NCBI RefSeq assembly: GCF_028993555.1
Contig: NZ_CP118611.1
Location: 2,441,501 to 2,505,500 of the forward strand
DNA length: 64,000 nt
Direction: 5' to 3'
From: Ensifer adhaerens
GTDB lineage: Bacteria; Pseudomonadota; Alphaproteobacteria; Rhizobiales; Rhizobiaceae
Of this stretch, positions 26,555-36,100 are shown in pieces. A model generated the notes under the pieces. That model made no database searches and was not told the DNA's origin. It saw only the letters and a program-made list of their open reading frames with translations. The position numbers were made by a program, and so were the translations under genes. Within the stretch, counting starts at the first letter, position 1, and the number at the start of each line of letters is the position of its first letter.

Positions 26555-27775
26555 ATGAACGACCAACAGTTACGCGAAATCGTGCTCTGGCTTTCCGAAC
26601 AGGGCCTGAAAGGCCTGGAAGAGCCGGAGCTGTTTGCCGGGTTCTGCGAGCAATGCCGCGCGGCCGGCCTCGATCTCGCCCGCGCGCTCGGGCTGATCGA
26701 CACATTGCATCCGGAAATCGAGGGCCGCGCCTTCCAGTGGAACGACGAGAGCGAGGTCACGCCCGAAGTCATCCAGTACGGCTCAACGACCACAGGCGAG
26801 GCACTGCTGAACTGGCAGAACTCGATCTTCTACCACATGCTTTGCGACCGAACGGCGGAGCGTCGCCTCCGGCTCTCTGCCGGCGAGGGAACCACCTACA
26901 ACATACTGGACCGGTTGAAAGACGAAGGCCACACCGACTGCGTCAGCATGATCCACCATTTCACCGACCAGGGCCGTGTCGGCGAGATGGACTGTTTCTA
27001 TTCCTATTGGACCACGCGGAATGACAGCGGCTTCAGCGAGGATGATATCGCCGCGCTCCGAATCCTGCTTCCGACCCTTGCGCTTGCGGTGAAGGCCGGC
27101 TCATGCGTGCGCATCATCAGCACGCTCGCAGACGTCTATCTCGGCGCGGATGCTGGCCAGCGCGTGGTCAAGGGCAGCATTGCCCGCGGCTCGGCAGAAC
27201 GTATCGAAACGGTCATGTGGTTCTCGGACCTGCGCGGCTACACACGCATCTCGGACACCGCCGCCCCAGACGAGATCATCCCATTGCTCAACGACTATTC
27301 TGGCACGGTGATCACGGCCGTTCACGACCACGGCGGCAGCGTGCTGAAGCTCATCGGTGACGGTGTGCTTGCGATCTTCAACGCCGACGATCCGGCGACC
27401 GCCTGCGCCAACGCGATTGCGGCGGAACGGCAGTTGCGCCGCATGCTGGCCGAGCTCAACGCAAGCCGGCAGAAGGAAGGCAAGCCGACGACCGATGTCT
27501 ATCTCGGGCTCCATATCGGCGAGGTCTTCTACGGCAATATCGGCAGCCAGACCCGGCTCGATTTCACCGTCGTCGGCCCGGCCGTCAACGAAGTGAGCCG
27601 CATTTCATCGATGTGCCGTTCGGTCGAGCGGCACATGATCATGTCTTCTGATTTTGTCGAGGCGTGTCCGCCGGAACATCAGGTCCATGCGGTGTCGCTC
27701 GGTCGCTTCGCGCTGCGCGGCATCGCCCGGGCAAAGGAACTGTTCACCTGGGATCCGGAATTGCCGGTGAATTGA
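26555..27775 (+). CDS. Class III adenylate/guanylate cyclase with N-terminal sensory region
   Basis: A 406-residue protein with about 215 residues of soluble N-terminal region rich in aromatic positions (WQNSIFYHMLCDRT), then a class III cyclase domain: VMWFSDLRGYTRISD with the first metal aspartate, GGSVLKLIGDGVLAIF with the second, and the FTVVGPAVNEVSRI helix. It has the same layout as the cyclase at 47337-48596. It would make cAMP or cGMP from an unrecognised signal. It lies 68 bp after the redox fusion gene and may be co-transcribed. Confidence 0.88.
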   Translation: MNDQQLREIVLWLSEQGLKGLEEPELFAGFCEQCRAAGLDLARALGLIDTLHPEIEGRAFQWNDESEVTPEVIQYGSTTTGEALLNWQNSIFYHMLCDRTAERRLRLSAGEGTTYNILDRLKDEGHTDCVSMIHHFTDQGRVGEMDCFYSYWTTRNDSGFSEDDIAALRILLPTLALAVKAGSCVRIISTLADVYLGADAGQRVVKGSIARGSAERIETVMWFSDLRGYTRISDTAAPDEIIPLLNDYSGTVITAVHDHGGSVLKLIGDGVLAIFNADDPATACANAIAAERQLRRMLAELNASRQKEGKPTTDVYLGLHIGEVFYGNIGSQTRLDFTVVGPAVNEVSRISSMCRSVERHMIMSSDFVEACPPEHQVHAVSLGRFALRGIARAKELFTWDPELPVN

Positions 27776-27785
27776 GAAGGCGCCG

Positions 27786-28085
27786 CTACTGGCTCATCAC
27801 GCCTTGGGAGACGCGCGAGAGGTGGCGGTGCTGCAGCTCGGCCTGAACCTCACCCTGGAAGTCCATCACCTGCCGGCGGACCTCGTCTTCCGAGCAGCCG
27901 CAGGCAAAGAGCTCGTCGGCGAGAGTGCGGCACCGGCGGCGCCAGAATTGCAGCGCTTCGGCGCCATGCAGGTCCTCGAGTTCGGCGGCAGCGGTGCGGA
28001 TGGCGGTCAATCTCCTCGCCACTGGAAACGGAACGATCGTGCTAACATCGGATTCCGTGGCTTTCACTGATTGATTGCCTGCCAT
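27786..28085 (-). CDS. DUF6074 family small protein
   Basis: A 99-residue protein with the family pattern: an IVPFPVARRLTAIRTAA start segment and a helical FWRRRCRTLADELFACGCSEDEVRRQVMDFQGEVQAEL. Such proteins are common and often multi-copy in rhizobia and have no known function. It is convergent with the cyclase upstream and faces away from the ABC exporter. Confidence 0.8.
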   Translation of the reverse strand: MAGNQSVKATESDVSTIVPFPVARRLTAIRTAAAELEDLHGAEALQFWRRRCRTLADELFACGCSEDEVRRQVMDFQGEVQAELQHRHLSRVSQGVMSQ

Positions 28086-28419
28086 CGTCTCATTCGCCCC
28101 CTGAAACTTCGTGCGTTGACGCGAACGCTTGAAGACGCCCTACGCTTGTCGATATCGAGCACCTCAGATGCCTCCGATGTCCCCAATCGAAGGCGAAGCA
28201 CTCTGGTGATTCCTGTTCTACGAAGCTTATGGTTAACGTTTCCTTCCCGCCGGCGCCGCCAAGTGCGGATTGATCCTTTGCGAGACGGAAGATGTCTTCC
28301 CAGTCAAACGCACGACACGCTTTTCCGCTTTTCTGGGTTGGTTTCCGGCACAAAACATGACATTGAAAATCATATTTCTGCTGACCCCTCGGTCGCCGCC
28401 CCCCAGTGAGTGCCCTCGC
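28086..28419. other. Intergenic region before ABC exporter
   Basis: A 334-bp gap that should hold the promoters of the divergent DUF6074 and exporter genes. The only structure seen is a short inverted repeat GGAAGA-TG-TCTTCC at 28287-28300. No further gene is recognised. Confidence 0.4.
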
Positions 28420-30138
28420 ATGTTGAAGCGTTTCTTCGCGTTCTATCGCCCTTATCGCGGACTGTTCATTCTCGACTTCTCCTGCGCCGTATTGTCCGGC
28501 CTGCTCGAACTCGGCTTCCCGATCGCGGTGAAGCTGTTCGTCGACCAGCTGTTGCCGAGCCAGGAATGGACGCTGATCCTTCTGTCCTCGGCCGGCCTTC
28601 TGCTCGTCTATCTGCTCAACACCGGTCTGATGGCGACGGTCACCTATTGGGGCCACATGCTCGGCATCAACATCGAGACGGACATGCGGCGGATGGCTTT
28701 CGACCATCTGCAGAAGCTCTCGTTCTCGTTCTTCGACAACCAGAAGACCGGTCATCTGGTCGGGCGCCTGACGAAGGACCTCGAGGAAATCGGCGAAGTC
28801 GCCCATCACGGGCCCGAGGACCTTTTCATTGCGATCATGACCTTCATCGGAGCTCTGTTGCTGATGTTGATGGTGCACTGGCAGCTGGCGTTGATCACGG
28901 CGGCCGTGGTGCCTATGACCGCCTGGGTCACCAGCCGTTACGGTGGCCGTATGACCCGGAATTTCCGCAGCCTCTATGGCCGTGTCGGCGACTTCAACGC
29001 CCGGATCGAGGAGAATGTCGGCGGCATGCGGGTGGTGCAGGCCTTCGCCAACGAAGAACACGAACGCAGCCTGTTTGAAACCAACAACCAGAACTACCGC
29101 CGAACCAAGCTCGAAGCCTACCGCATCATGGCCGCCAGTACCTCGCTCAGCTACATGAGCATGCGGCTGACGCAGCTGATCGTCATGATCACCGGCTGCT
29201 ACTTCGTGCTGACCGGTGAACTGACGAATGGCGGCTTCGTCGGCTTCCTGCTGTTGGTCGGCGTGTTTTTCCGCCCCGTCGAGAAGATCAACTCGGTCAT
29301 CGAAACCTACCCGAAGGGTATTGCCGGCTTCAAACGCTTCCTCGAACTGATGGAGACCGAACCCGATATCGAGGACCGTCCGGGCGCTGCCGATGTCAAG
29401 GGCCTCAAGGGCGACATCGCCTATCGCGGCGTCTCCTTCGGCTATAGCGCCGAGAAGCCGATCATCCAGAACATCGACCTGACGATCCATGCCGGCGAAA
29501 CGATCGCCTTCGTCGGCCCCTCGGGCGCCGGCAAGACGACGATCTGCTCTCTGCTGCCACGCTTCTACGAGGTCAGCGAAGGTTCGATCACCGTCGACGG
29601 CACCGATATCCGCGACATCACGCTCTCGTCGCTGCGTGGTCAGATCGGCATCGTCCAGCAGGATGTCTTCCTCTTTGCCGGCACCATTCGCGACAACATC
29701 GCCTATGGGCGGCTTGGCGCCAGTGAAGCGGACATCCAGGACGCCGCCCGTCGCGCCAAACTCGACGGCATGATCCGGGCCTTGCCCGAGGGCATGGATA
29801 CGGTGATCGGCGAGCGCGGCGTCAAGCTTTCCGGCGGGCAGAAGCAGAGGCTGGCGATCGCCCGCATGTTCCTGAAGAACCCGGCGATCCTTATCCTCGA
29901 CGAGGCGACCTCGGCGCTCGACACCGAAACGGAAAGGGCGATCCAGCAATCGCTGGCCGAACTTTCCAAGGGCCGGACGACGCTGATCATTGCGCACCGG
30001 CTGGCAACGATCCGCGATGCCGACCGCATCGTCGTCGTCGACGGCAGCGGCATTCGCGAACAGGGGCCGCATGAAACGCTGCTTGCCGCCAAGGGCGCCT
30101 ACAGCCGCCTCTACCATGCCCAGGCAGGCGCCGGCTGA
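28420..30138 (+). CDS. ABC exporter, fused membrane and ATPase domains (MsbA-like)
   Basis: A 572-residue half-transporter. Residues 1-300 hold six helices starting at FAFYRPYRGLFILDFS, and 320-572 hold the ATPase with Walker A GPSGAGKTT (about 366-374), signature LSGGQKQR, Walker B ILILDEATSALD and switch histidine in IAHRLAT. It works as a homodimer in the inner membrane and exports lipids, drugs or peptides. A start at 28270 would add 50 residues that do not look like the family, so 28420 is preferred. The ribosome site is weak. Confidence 0.9.
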   Translation: MLKRFFAFYRPYRGLFILDFSCAVLSGLLELGFPIAVKLFVDQLLPSQEWTLILLSSAGLLLVYLLNTGLMATVTYWGHMLGINIETDMRRMAFDHLQKLSFSFFDNQKTGHLVGRLTKDLEEIGEVAHHGPEDLFIAIMTFIGALLLMLMVHWQLALITAAVVPMTAWVTSRYGGRMTRNFRSLYGRVGDFNARIEENVGGMRVVQAFANEEHERSLFETNNQNYRRTKLEAYRIMAASTSLSYMSMRLTQLIVMITGCYFVLTGELTNGGFVGFLLLVGVFFRPVEKINSVIETYPKGIAGFKRFLELMETEPDIEDRPGAADVKGLKGDIAYRGVSFGYSAEKPIIQNIDLTIHAGETIAFVGPSGAGKTTICSLLPRFYEVSEGSITVDGTDIRDITLSSLRGQIGIVQQDVFLFAGTIRDNIAYGRLGASEADIQDAARRAKLDGMIRALPEGMDTVIGERGVKLSGGQKQRLAIARMFLKNPAILILDEATSALDTETERAIQQSLAELSKGRTTLIIAHRLATIRDADRIVVVDGSGIREQGPHETLLAAKGAYSRLYHAQAGAG

Positions 30139-30235
30139 CCACGCCGCGGGGCTGCAGGCATTGCATGCGGAAGGAGGGGGCGATACGAACGGAACACAAC
30201 GTCCCCTACCCTCCGTCCGACAGACCGTCAGCGCC

Positions 30236-31798
30236 ATGAACACTCCTGATCTTTCCGTCCTTGAACGCGCCCTCGCAGCCTTGCCGCAGCACTACCCCGG
30301 ACCGGGCGGCGTTGCCGGTGTGGTGAGAGATGGCGAGGTCATCTTGCGCCACGCCTGGGGCTATGCCGACCTGACGGCCCGCAAGCCGATGACGATGGCG
30401 ACGCGGATACCGATCTGCTCGATCACCAAGCAACTGACCTGCGCCGTTCTGCTGGACACGGTCGGTCATCCCGAAAAGCTCGACCGGGCGCTCGACGCCT
30501 ATCTCCCCCTGCTTGAGGGCAAGCGCCCGACCGCGGCCCATCTCTGCCACAACCAGTCCGGACTTCGCGACTACTGGGCATTGACAGTACTGCAGGGCGC
30601 CAGTCACGACGGCGTCTTCCGCCGCGAGGATGCGCGCCCACTGCTCTCCAAGGCGCGCTCGACGCATTTCGAGCCCGGCACCCGCTATTCCTATTCCAAC
30701 GGCAATTTCCGCATTCTCGCCGGCCTCATCGAAGAGCATACCGGCCGCTCGATGGCGGAACTCTACCAGCGCTCCGTCTTTGATCCCGCAGCCATGCAGA
30801 CCGCCGCCCTGACACCGGATACGAGCCTGCCGCCGGATGGTATCGTCGGCTACGAGGGCAACGAGACGACAGGCTATTTCGAGGCGCTCAACCGCATCTA
30901 TTGGGCAGGCGACGCCGGTGTTTCCGCCTCGCTTGACGACATGCTGGCCTGGGAATGCTTCATCGACCGGACGCGTGACGATGCGGACGGGCTCTACCGC
31001 CGTCTCACTGCGCCGCAGACCTATGCCGATGGCCGCCCGGCACCTTACGGCTTCGGCCTGGCACAGGAAACGATCGGCGATGCGGTCATCAGCGGCCACG
31101 GTGGCGCACTCCGCGGCTTTCGCTGCCGCAGGCTCTACGCACCGGCGGAACGCCTCTCGGTCGTGGTGATGTTCAATCACGAAGGCGATGCCCATGCGGC
31201 GGCGGTGACGCTGATGAAGATCGCTCTCGGCCACGAGGAAACCGAAACCGCATCCGGTAGCTGGGACGCCAAGGGTACCGGCAGCTATCTGGATGCGGAC
31301 ACAGGCCTCGCGCTTGTCACCAGGCCTACCGGATCGTCCCGCGTCGAGCTGCGGTTTGCGACCTCTCCGGAGTCGCTTTCTGTCAGCGCCGACGGCAACG
31401 CGCGTTCGGCCTCAGTGACGCTGACTGCGCAAGCCGGCTCGCTTCGCATGGAACGGCCTCGCGAAAATCTGACGGTGAACGCCGAGCGCATCTCCGGCAC
31501 CGCGCTTCCCGATATCGCCGGTCGCTACTATCAGGCTGAACTCGACGCCCATCTCGACATCGTTTCCACCAATGGTGTCTTCTACGGCGGCTTCGACGGT
31601 TCGCTCGGGACCGGCGCGATGCACGCGATGCGACCGCTGGCCGAAGACGTCTGGCTTCTTCGCTGCATGCGCTCGATGGATGCGCCAGCACCGGGAGACT
31701 GGACAGTGCTCGTCCGACGCGACCCGCAAGGCAACGTGGCTGGCCTCACGATCGGCTGCTGGCTCGCCCGGCGGATCGACTACACGAAGATCGGCTAA
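30236..31798 (+). CDS. dap: D-aminopeptidase (penicillin-recognising serine hydrolase)
   Basis: A 520-residue protein, the same length as the Ochrobactrum anthropi D-aminopeptidase. The catalytic set is in register with that enzyme: SITK with S62 and K65, YSN with Y153, and HGG near 288. The C-terminal 190 residues match the two extra beta-barrel domains of that family. No signal peptide is present, so it is cytoplasmic and releases N-terminal D-amino acids such as D-alanine from small peptides or amides. It starts 97 bp after the ABC exporter on the same strand. Confidence 0.92.
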   Translation: MNTPDLSVLERALAALPQHYPGPGGVAGVVRDGEVILRHAWGYADLTARKPMTMATRIPICSITKQLTCAVLLDTVGHPEKLDRALDAYLPLLEGKRPTAAHLCHNQSGLRDYWALTVLQGASHDGVFRREDARPLLSKARSTHFEPGTRYSYSNGNFRILAGLIEEHTGRSMAELYQRSVFDPAAMQTAALTPDTSLPPDGIVGYEGNETTGYFEALNRIYWAGDAGVSASLDDMLAWECFIDRTRDDADGLYRRLTAPQTYADGRPAPYGFGLAQETIGDAVISGHGGALRGFRCRRLYAPAERLSVVVMFNHEGDAHAAAVTLMKIALGHEETETASGSWDAKGTGSYLDADTGLALVTRPTGSSRVELRFATSPESLSVSADGNARSASVTLTAQAGSLRMERPRENLTVNAERISGTALPDIAGRYYQAELDAHLDIVSTNGVFYGGFDGSLGTGAMHAMRPLAEDVWLLRCMRSMDAPAPGDWTVLVRRDPQGNVAGLTIGCWLARRIDYTKIG

Positions 31799-31874
31799 TG
31801 GGGCTGTCGCTCCGCCGGATAAGCAGAAGCGCGGTAACGAGCCGCCACATGACCAGTAACCGGAAGACCACAGC

Positions 31875-32660
31875 GTGAAGCAGAAGCGACCAACAACCGC
31901 TCGAGACAACGGCCGCCGCCCCGCGGCCGATGCCGGCAAGCGCGTAACCGTTGCCCGCGCGCTTTCCAAGCTCGGCTACTGTTCGCGCACGCAGGCCGAA
32001 AAGTTCGTGCTCGAAGGACGTGTCAGCGTCGGCGGACGCAAGATCACGGACCTTTCACACTGGGTCGATATCGACAAGGATCGCATCACGGTCGACGGCA
32101 AGCCGGTGCTTGCCGAAGACAAGATCTATCTGATGCTGAACAAACCGCGTGGACTGGTCACGACCCGCCACGATCCCGAAGGCCGGTCGACCGTATTCGA
32201 TTGCCTGAAGGATATGGACACTTCGTTCTTGTCCCCGGTTGGTCGCCTCGACAAGGCGAGCGAGGGACTTCTGCTTTTCACCAACGACACGGTTCTCGCC
32301 CAGCGCCTGCTCGATCCTGAAACCCATCTCGGCAAGGTCTACCACGTGCAGATTGCCGGGCAGATCGATGCTGGTCAGCTCGAGCAGATGGTTGCCGGCA
32401 TCGAGGAAGGTGGCGAGGTTCTGCGCGCTGCGCGCGCCCTCCACCTCAGGGGTGGCGACAAGAACACGTGGATCGAGGTCGAGCTGGAGGAAGGGCGCAA
32501 CCGCCAGATCCGCCGCATGCTCGATGCGCTCGGCTTCGAGGTGCTGCGCCTGCTGCGGATTTCGATCGGGACGATCGCTCTTGGCGATTTGCCGAAGGGG
32601 ACGAGCCGCAGCCTGACCCCCGAGGAAGTTACCTATCTGAGGCAACGCACCGGGCTTTGA
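31875..32660 (+). CDS. rRNA pseudouridine synthase, RsuA/RluB family
   Basis: A 261-residue RNA-modifying enzyme that starts with GTG. A lysine/arginine-rich tail is followed by an S4 RNA-binding domain (about 22-80, VARALSKLGYCSRTQAEKFV) and the synthase domain with the catalytic aspartate in PVGRLDKASEGLLLFTND (D126). It ends with the family's EGRNRQIRRML motif. It isomerises uridine to pseudouridine in ribosomal RNA. Its presence on a secondary replicon suggests an extra copy of a chromosomal gene or chromid-like content. Confidence 0.9.
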   Translation: MKQKRPTTARDNGRRPAADAGKRVTVARALSKLGYCSRTQAEKFVLEGRVSVGGRKITDLSHWVDIDKDRITVDGKPVLAEDKIYLMLNKPRGLVTTRHDPEGRSTVFDCLKDMDTSFLSPVGRLDKASEGLLLFTNDTVLAQRLLDPETHLGKVYHVQIAGQIDAGQLEQMVAGIEEGGEVLRAARALHLRGGDKNTWIEVELEEGRNRQIRRMLDALGFEVLRLLRISIGTIALGDLPKGTSRSLTPEEVTYLRQRTGL

Positions 32661-32725
32661 CGGTCCAGTTGCCGCCGACCTGATTGTGCCGCTAGGTCCG
32701 GCGAACGATCTCCACGATAGGCCTA

Positions 32726-34561
32726 TCATTCGTTCGCGGCATCCCCTTCAGGCAAGGTCGGATCGACGAAGCGTGCCTTGGTCGCGCGTATGATCTGCGC
32801 GAAACGCGGCAACGAGCGCAAGCTGTCCAGGTCGTTGTCGTTTTCCATCCACACCAGCAACTCCCCGCTTATCTCCGACGCGATACGCTCAAGTGCGTTC
32901 AGGGCCGCTTCAGCGTCACCACTGATCGCCCAGGCACAAACCAGATTTGCCTGCAGTTGGATGTTGTCAGGCTCCAGCAGACTGGCGCGTGATGCCCATT
33001 CATTCGCCCGCTCACGATCACCGAGGAGCGCAAGGATACCGGCGCCATGCCCGATCGCGCCGCTATGATCCGGCTCGGCAGCGACGATGCGCTCGATCCG
33101 GGCCAACGCGCGGCGACAGGCCGCAAGCGCGGCCTGCTCATCGCCCTTGCCCTGGTAGCATTGGATGGCCATGGCGGCAGCGTTGTAGTCTGCAGGCGCC
33201 AGCGCTGCGGCCCGCTCGAAGTGGCGAATGGCGTCATCATAGCGGCGGCGCATGAGGCAGGTTCTGCCGGCAGCGAGATTGGTGGCGTAGTCGTCGGGTT
33301 CGAGTTGCAGCGCAATCGCACACTGGCGCTCAGCCTCACCGAACTCTCCTCTGTACAGAAACAGCAGCGCCTTTGCGGCATGGGCACTGGCAAGGCCGGG
33401 GTCGAGTTCGAGGGCGCGGTCGATTTCCAGCTCGCCCGTTTCCGCGCCGCCGACGCTGCGTCGCAGACGGTTCAGCGTTTCGCCAAGAAGGGCCCAGGCG
33501 CGTGCATTGCCGGGCTCCAGTTCGGTCACGCGACGGCAAAGCCGGATGATCAGCGGCAGGTGTCGTTCGGATCCGGAGATATTGTATTCGCGCGCCAGCA
33601 GAAACAGCTTGTATGCCTCCGGATCGGTCGGCGCCGTGCGTTCCAAAGCCTGGCGCTCGGAAGGTAGCAACTGAAGCCGGAGCGCCTCGACGACGGCGCT
33701 TGCAAGGTCTGACTGCAGCAGCAACACGTCCCTGATGTCTCGGTCGAAGCGCTCGGCCCAGACGGTCGCTTCATTGCTCCCATCGATCAACTGCGCCGCC
33801 AGTCGGATTCGGTCACCCACCTTGCGCACACTGCCTTCGAGGATGTAGGCGACATCAAGTTGTTGCGCGACGATCCGCGCGCTCTGTGCTTTCAACCCGA
33901 AGGAAGTCGCCCGCGAGACGACCGAAAGCGGCGAGAGCTTGCTGAGATCAATGATGATGTCTTCTGTAACGCCGGCACTGAAATAATCCTGCTCCGGATC
34001 GCCGCTCATGTTGGTGAAAGGCAGGACACAGATACCGATCCGCTCCCGCTTGCCGGTGGTCTCTGCCGGCCCGCCAGCTTGGATGGCAAAGGCGCGGACG
34101 GCACGCTCGATGTTTTTGAGCGACGTCGGCCCGAGATCTTCCAGGGCAAGGCTCAGCTTTCCGGCGATGTGCTCGCGGACCGCTTCGGAGAGGATGATCC
34201 CACCGGGCCGGGCGAGAGCCTGCAGCCGCGCTGCGATGTTGACCCCTTCCCCATAGAGATCGCCGTCTTCGGCGATCACATCACCCAGATTGAGCCCCAT
34301 GCGAAAGCGGAGTGAAGGATCGGTGGCCACTGCCACGCTCTGAAGCGCCATTGCGCACAGGGTCGCGTCGACCGCGCTCGCAAACTCGATCAGGGCACCG
34401 TCGCCCATCAGCTTGACGATACGCCCATGGTGTCGCGCCAGCGCCGGATCGAATGCCGCAAAGGCCGCCTTGACGCGGGCAAGGGTACCTGCCTCATCAC
34501 GTCCCATCAGCTTGCTGTAACCGGCGACATCGATACACAGAACAGCGGCCAGCTTGCGCAT
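32726..34561 (-). CDS. Class III adenylate cyclase with TolB-like and TPR domains
   Basis: A 611-residue protein. Residues 1-165 are a class III cyclase domain (LAAVLCIDVAGYSKLMGRDE, then GRIVKLMGDGALIEF). Next is a TolB-N-like module with VLPFTNMSGDPEQDYFSAGVTEDI and ILEGSVRKVGDRIRLAAQLID (about 183-300), then tetratricopeptide repeats to the end (for example ERAAALAPADYNAAAMAIQC). This architecture is expanded in rhizobia; the cyclase product is cAMP in those tested, while the TolB/TPR part binds partners. It is divergent from the tct operon. Confidence 0.92.
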   Translation of the reverse strand: MRKLAAVLCIDVAGYSKLMGRDEAGTLARVKAAFAAFDPALARHHGRIVKLMGDGALIEFASAVDATLCAMALQSVAVATDPSLRFRMGLNLGDVIAEDGDLYGEGVNIAARLQALARPGGIILSEAVREHIAGKLSLALEDLGPTSLKNIERAVRAFAIQAGGPAETTGKRERIGICVLPFTNMSGDPEQDYFSAGVTEDIIIDLSKLSPLSVVSRATSFGLKAQSARIVAQQLDVAYILEGSVRKVGDRIRLAAQLIDGSNEATVWAERFDRDIRDVLLLQSDLASAVVEALRLQLLPSERQALERTAPTDPEAYKLFLLAREYNISGSERHLPLIIRLCRRVTELEPGNARAWALLGETLNRLRRSVGGAETGELEIDRALELDPGLASAHAAKALLFLYRGEFGEAERQCAIALQLEPDDYATNLAAGRTCLMRRRYDDAIRHFERAAALAPADYNAAAMAIQCYQGKGDEQAALAACRRALARIERIVAAEPDHSGAIGHGAGILALLGDRERANEWASRASLLEPDNIQLQANLVCAWAISGDAEAALNALERIASEISGELLVWMENDNDLDSLRSLPRFAQIIRATKARFVDPTLPEGDAANE

Positions 34562-34698
34562 CCAACCATTCCCATGGGCGAGTGCTTACTGTGAAGGCTC
34601 GGCCTCCACGAGGCCAGTCCAACACACCCAGGCATAAGAAACAAGCGAAGGCGCCCGATCGCTGCTGAACCAAGGACACGGTACCGCGCCTCCCCCTG

Positions 34699-34825
34699 AT
34701 GGGTGGAAATCCACCCATGCGATTGGCCGCTTGTTTCCAAATCCACCCAAATCAACGCATGCGCCCGACAAATACGCGCCGTCGCCCCGCTAAGCCGTTG
34801 TCTGCGCAAAGTTTGCGTTTGCAAA
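34699..34825. promoter_or_regulatory. Palindrome and TTTGC repeats between cyclase and tctC
   Basis: The 333-bp gap holds ATGGGTGGA-AA-TCCACCCAT (34699-34718), with an extra half site ATCCACCCA about 34741. Nearer tctC there are alternating GCAAA/TTTGC half sites: GCAAA-G-TTTGC at 34806-34816 and TTTGCAAA at 34818-34825. Both are operator candidates; the second set is best placed for tctC. Confidence 0.45.
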
Positions 34826-34894
34826 TGGAGAAACCCAGAACCGGCGCGGGAGGAAACCTTGTCGGCTGGCCGATATTTCATCCGGGAGGAAGAG

Positions 34895-35872
34895 ATGAAA
34901 ACCCTGAATGCCCTGCTCGGCGCTGTTGCCGCCCTGTCGCTTTTCGCCGTTTCCGCCAATGCACAGACCTATCCCGAACGCTCGATCACCATGGTCGTGC
35001 CGTTCTCGGCCGGCGGCCCGACGGATACCGTCGCGCGTCTCGTGGCTGAATCCATGTCCAAGGATCTCGGCCAGCAGATCATCGTCGAGAACGTCGGCGG
35101 CGCCGGCGGCACGCTTGGCGCCGGTCGCGTCGCCCAGGCCGATCCGGATGGTTACACCGTGCTTCTGCATCATATCGGCATGGCGACGAGCGCCACGCTC
35201 TACCGCAAGCTCGCCTATGACACGCTGAACTCCTTCGAGTATGTCGGCCTCGTCACCGAAGTGCCGATGACCATCGTCGCGCGCAAGGATCTGGAGCCGG
35301 CAGACCTCAAGGGTCTCGTCGAGTACGTGAAAGCGAACAAGGACACCGTTACCGTTGCCAATGCCGGTATCGGTGCTGCCTCGCATCTCTGCGGCATGAT
35401 GTTCATGAGCGCGATCGAAACGCCGCTGACGACCGTGCCTTACAAGGGTACCGGCCCGGCAATGACCGATCTTCTCGGCGGCCAGGTCGACATTATGTGC
35501 GACCAGACCACCAACACCACGAAGCAGATTCAGGGCGGCACGATCAAGGCCTACGCCGTCACCTCGCCTGCGCGGCTCAAGGTCTTCCCGGATCTGCCGA
35601 CGACGGCCGAGGCGGGCCTGCCGAACCTCCAGGTTGGCATCTGGCACGGCGTCTACGCCCCGAAGGGTACACCGGCCGAAGTGACCGAGCGCCTGTCGAA
35701 GTCGCTGCAGGTCGCACTCAAGGATCCGAATGTCGTCGCCCGCTTCGGCGAACTCGGTACCGAACCTTCGTCGGATGCCGATGCCACCCCGGCTGCGTTG
35801 AAGGCCAAGCTCGAAAGCGAAATCGCCCGTTGGAAGCCGGTGATCGAGGCTGCCGGCCAGTACGCCGATTGA
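34895..35872 (+). CDS. tctC: Tripartite tricarboxylate transporter binding protein (TctC family)
   Basis: A 325-residue periplasmic protein. The ATG at 34895 has GGGAGGAAG directly ahead. A signal peptide covers residues 1-23 (ANA cleavage), followed by the Bug/TctC hallmark YPERSITMVVPFSAGGPTDTVAR and IIVENVGGAGGTLGAGRVAQADPDGYT. Such proteins bind citrate, other carboxylates or related anions and pass them to TctAB. It heads a tctCBA set but is parted from tctB by 228 bp that hold a hairpin and a parS-like site. Confidence 0.93.
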   Translation: MKTLNALLGAVAALSLFAVSANAQTYPERSITMVVPFSAGGPTDTVARLVAESMSKDLGQQIIVENVGGAGGTLGAGRVAQADPDGYTVLLHHIGMATSATLYRKLAYDTLNSFEYVGLVTEVPMTIVARKDLEPADLKGLVEYVKANKDTVTVANAGIGAASHLCGMMFMSAIETPLTTVPYKGTGPAMTDLLGGQVDIMCDQTTNTTKQIQGGTIKAYAVTSPARLKVFPDLPTTAEAGLPNLQVGIWHGVYAPKGTPAEVTERLSKSLQVALKDPNVVARFGELGTEPSSDADATPAALKAKLESEIARWKPVIEAAGQYAD

Positions 35873-35886
35873 TCCATGCTCGTCGC

Positions 35887-35915
35887 GCCGCGCTCTGACC
35901 AGGTCGGGGCGCGGC
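35887..35915 (+). other. Hairpin after tctC
   Basis: GCCGCGCTC and GGGCGCGGC form a 9-bp stem (one G-U pair) 14 bp after the tctC stop. It could protect tctC mRNA and reduce read-through into tctB, as often seen after binding-protein genes. Confidence 0.45.
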
Positions 35916-35977
35916 CGCTCGACTTCGGGCGATGCATTGACGGCACGCCTCACGAGGGATCGAACCCGTCAGCATCT

Positions 35978-35993
35978 GTTGACAGCTGTCAAC
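35978..35993. other. parS-like palindrome, class A copy 1
   Basis: GTTGACAGCTGTCAAC is a perfect 16-bp palindrome fitting the repABC parS pattern GTT-N2-C-N-GC-N-G-N2-AAC. It lies between tctC and tctB, 6.2 kb from the repC end. Confidence 0.8.
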
Positions 35994-36100
35994 GCAACCA
36001 TGCCCACTGAGCGAACCCGGCTCCGCGCCGGCAATGCAAATGCGGGAGGCCGCTCGTCACGCCTCGGCCGGCTGCCCCGCTAGCAACATATGGGGACACG

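Noticed and set aside
28090-30243. 717-codon minus-strand frame
   Set aside because: It is the mirror of the ABC exporter, rich in His/Asp/Gln as expected for a shadow of GC-rich coding DNA.
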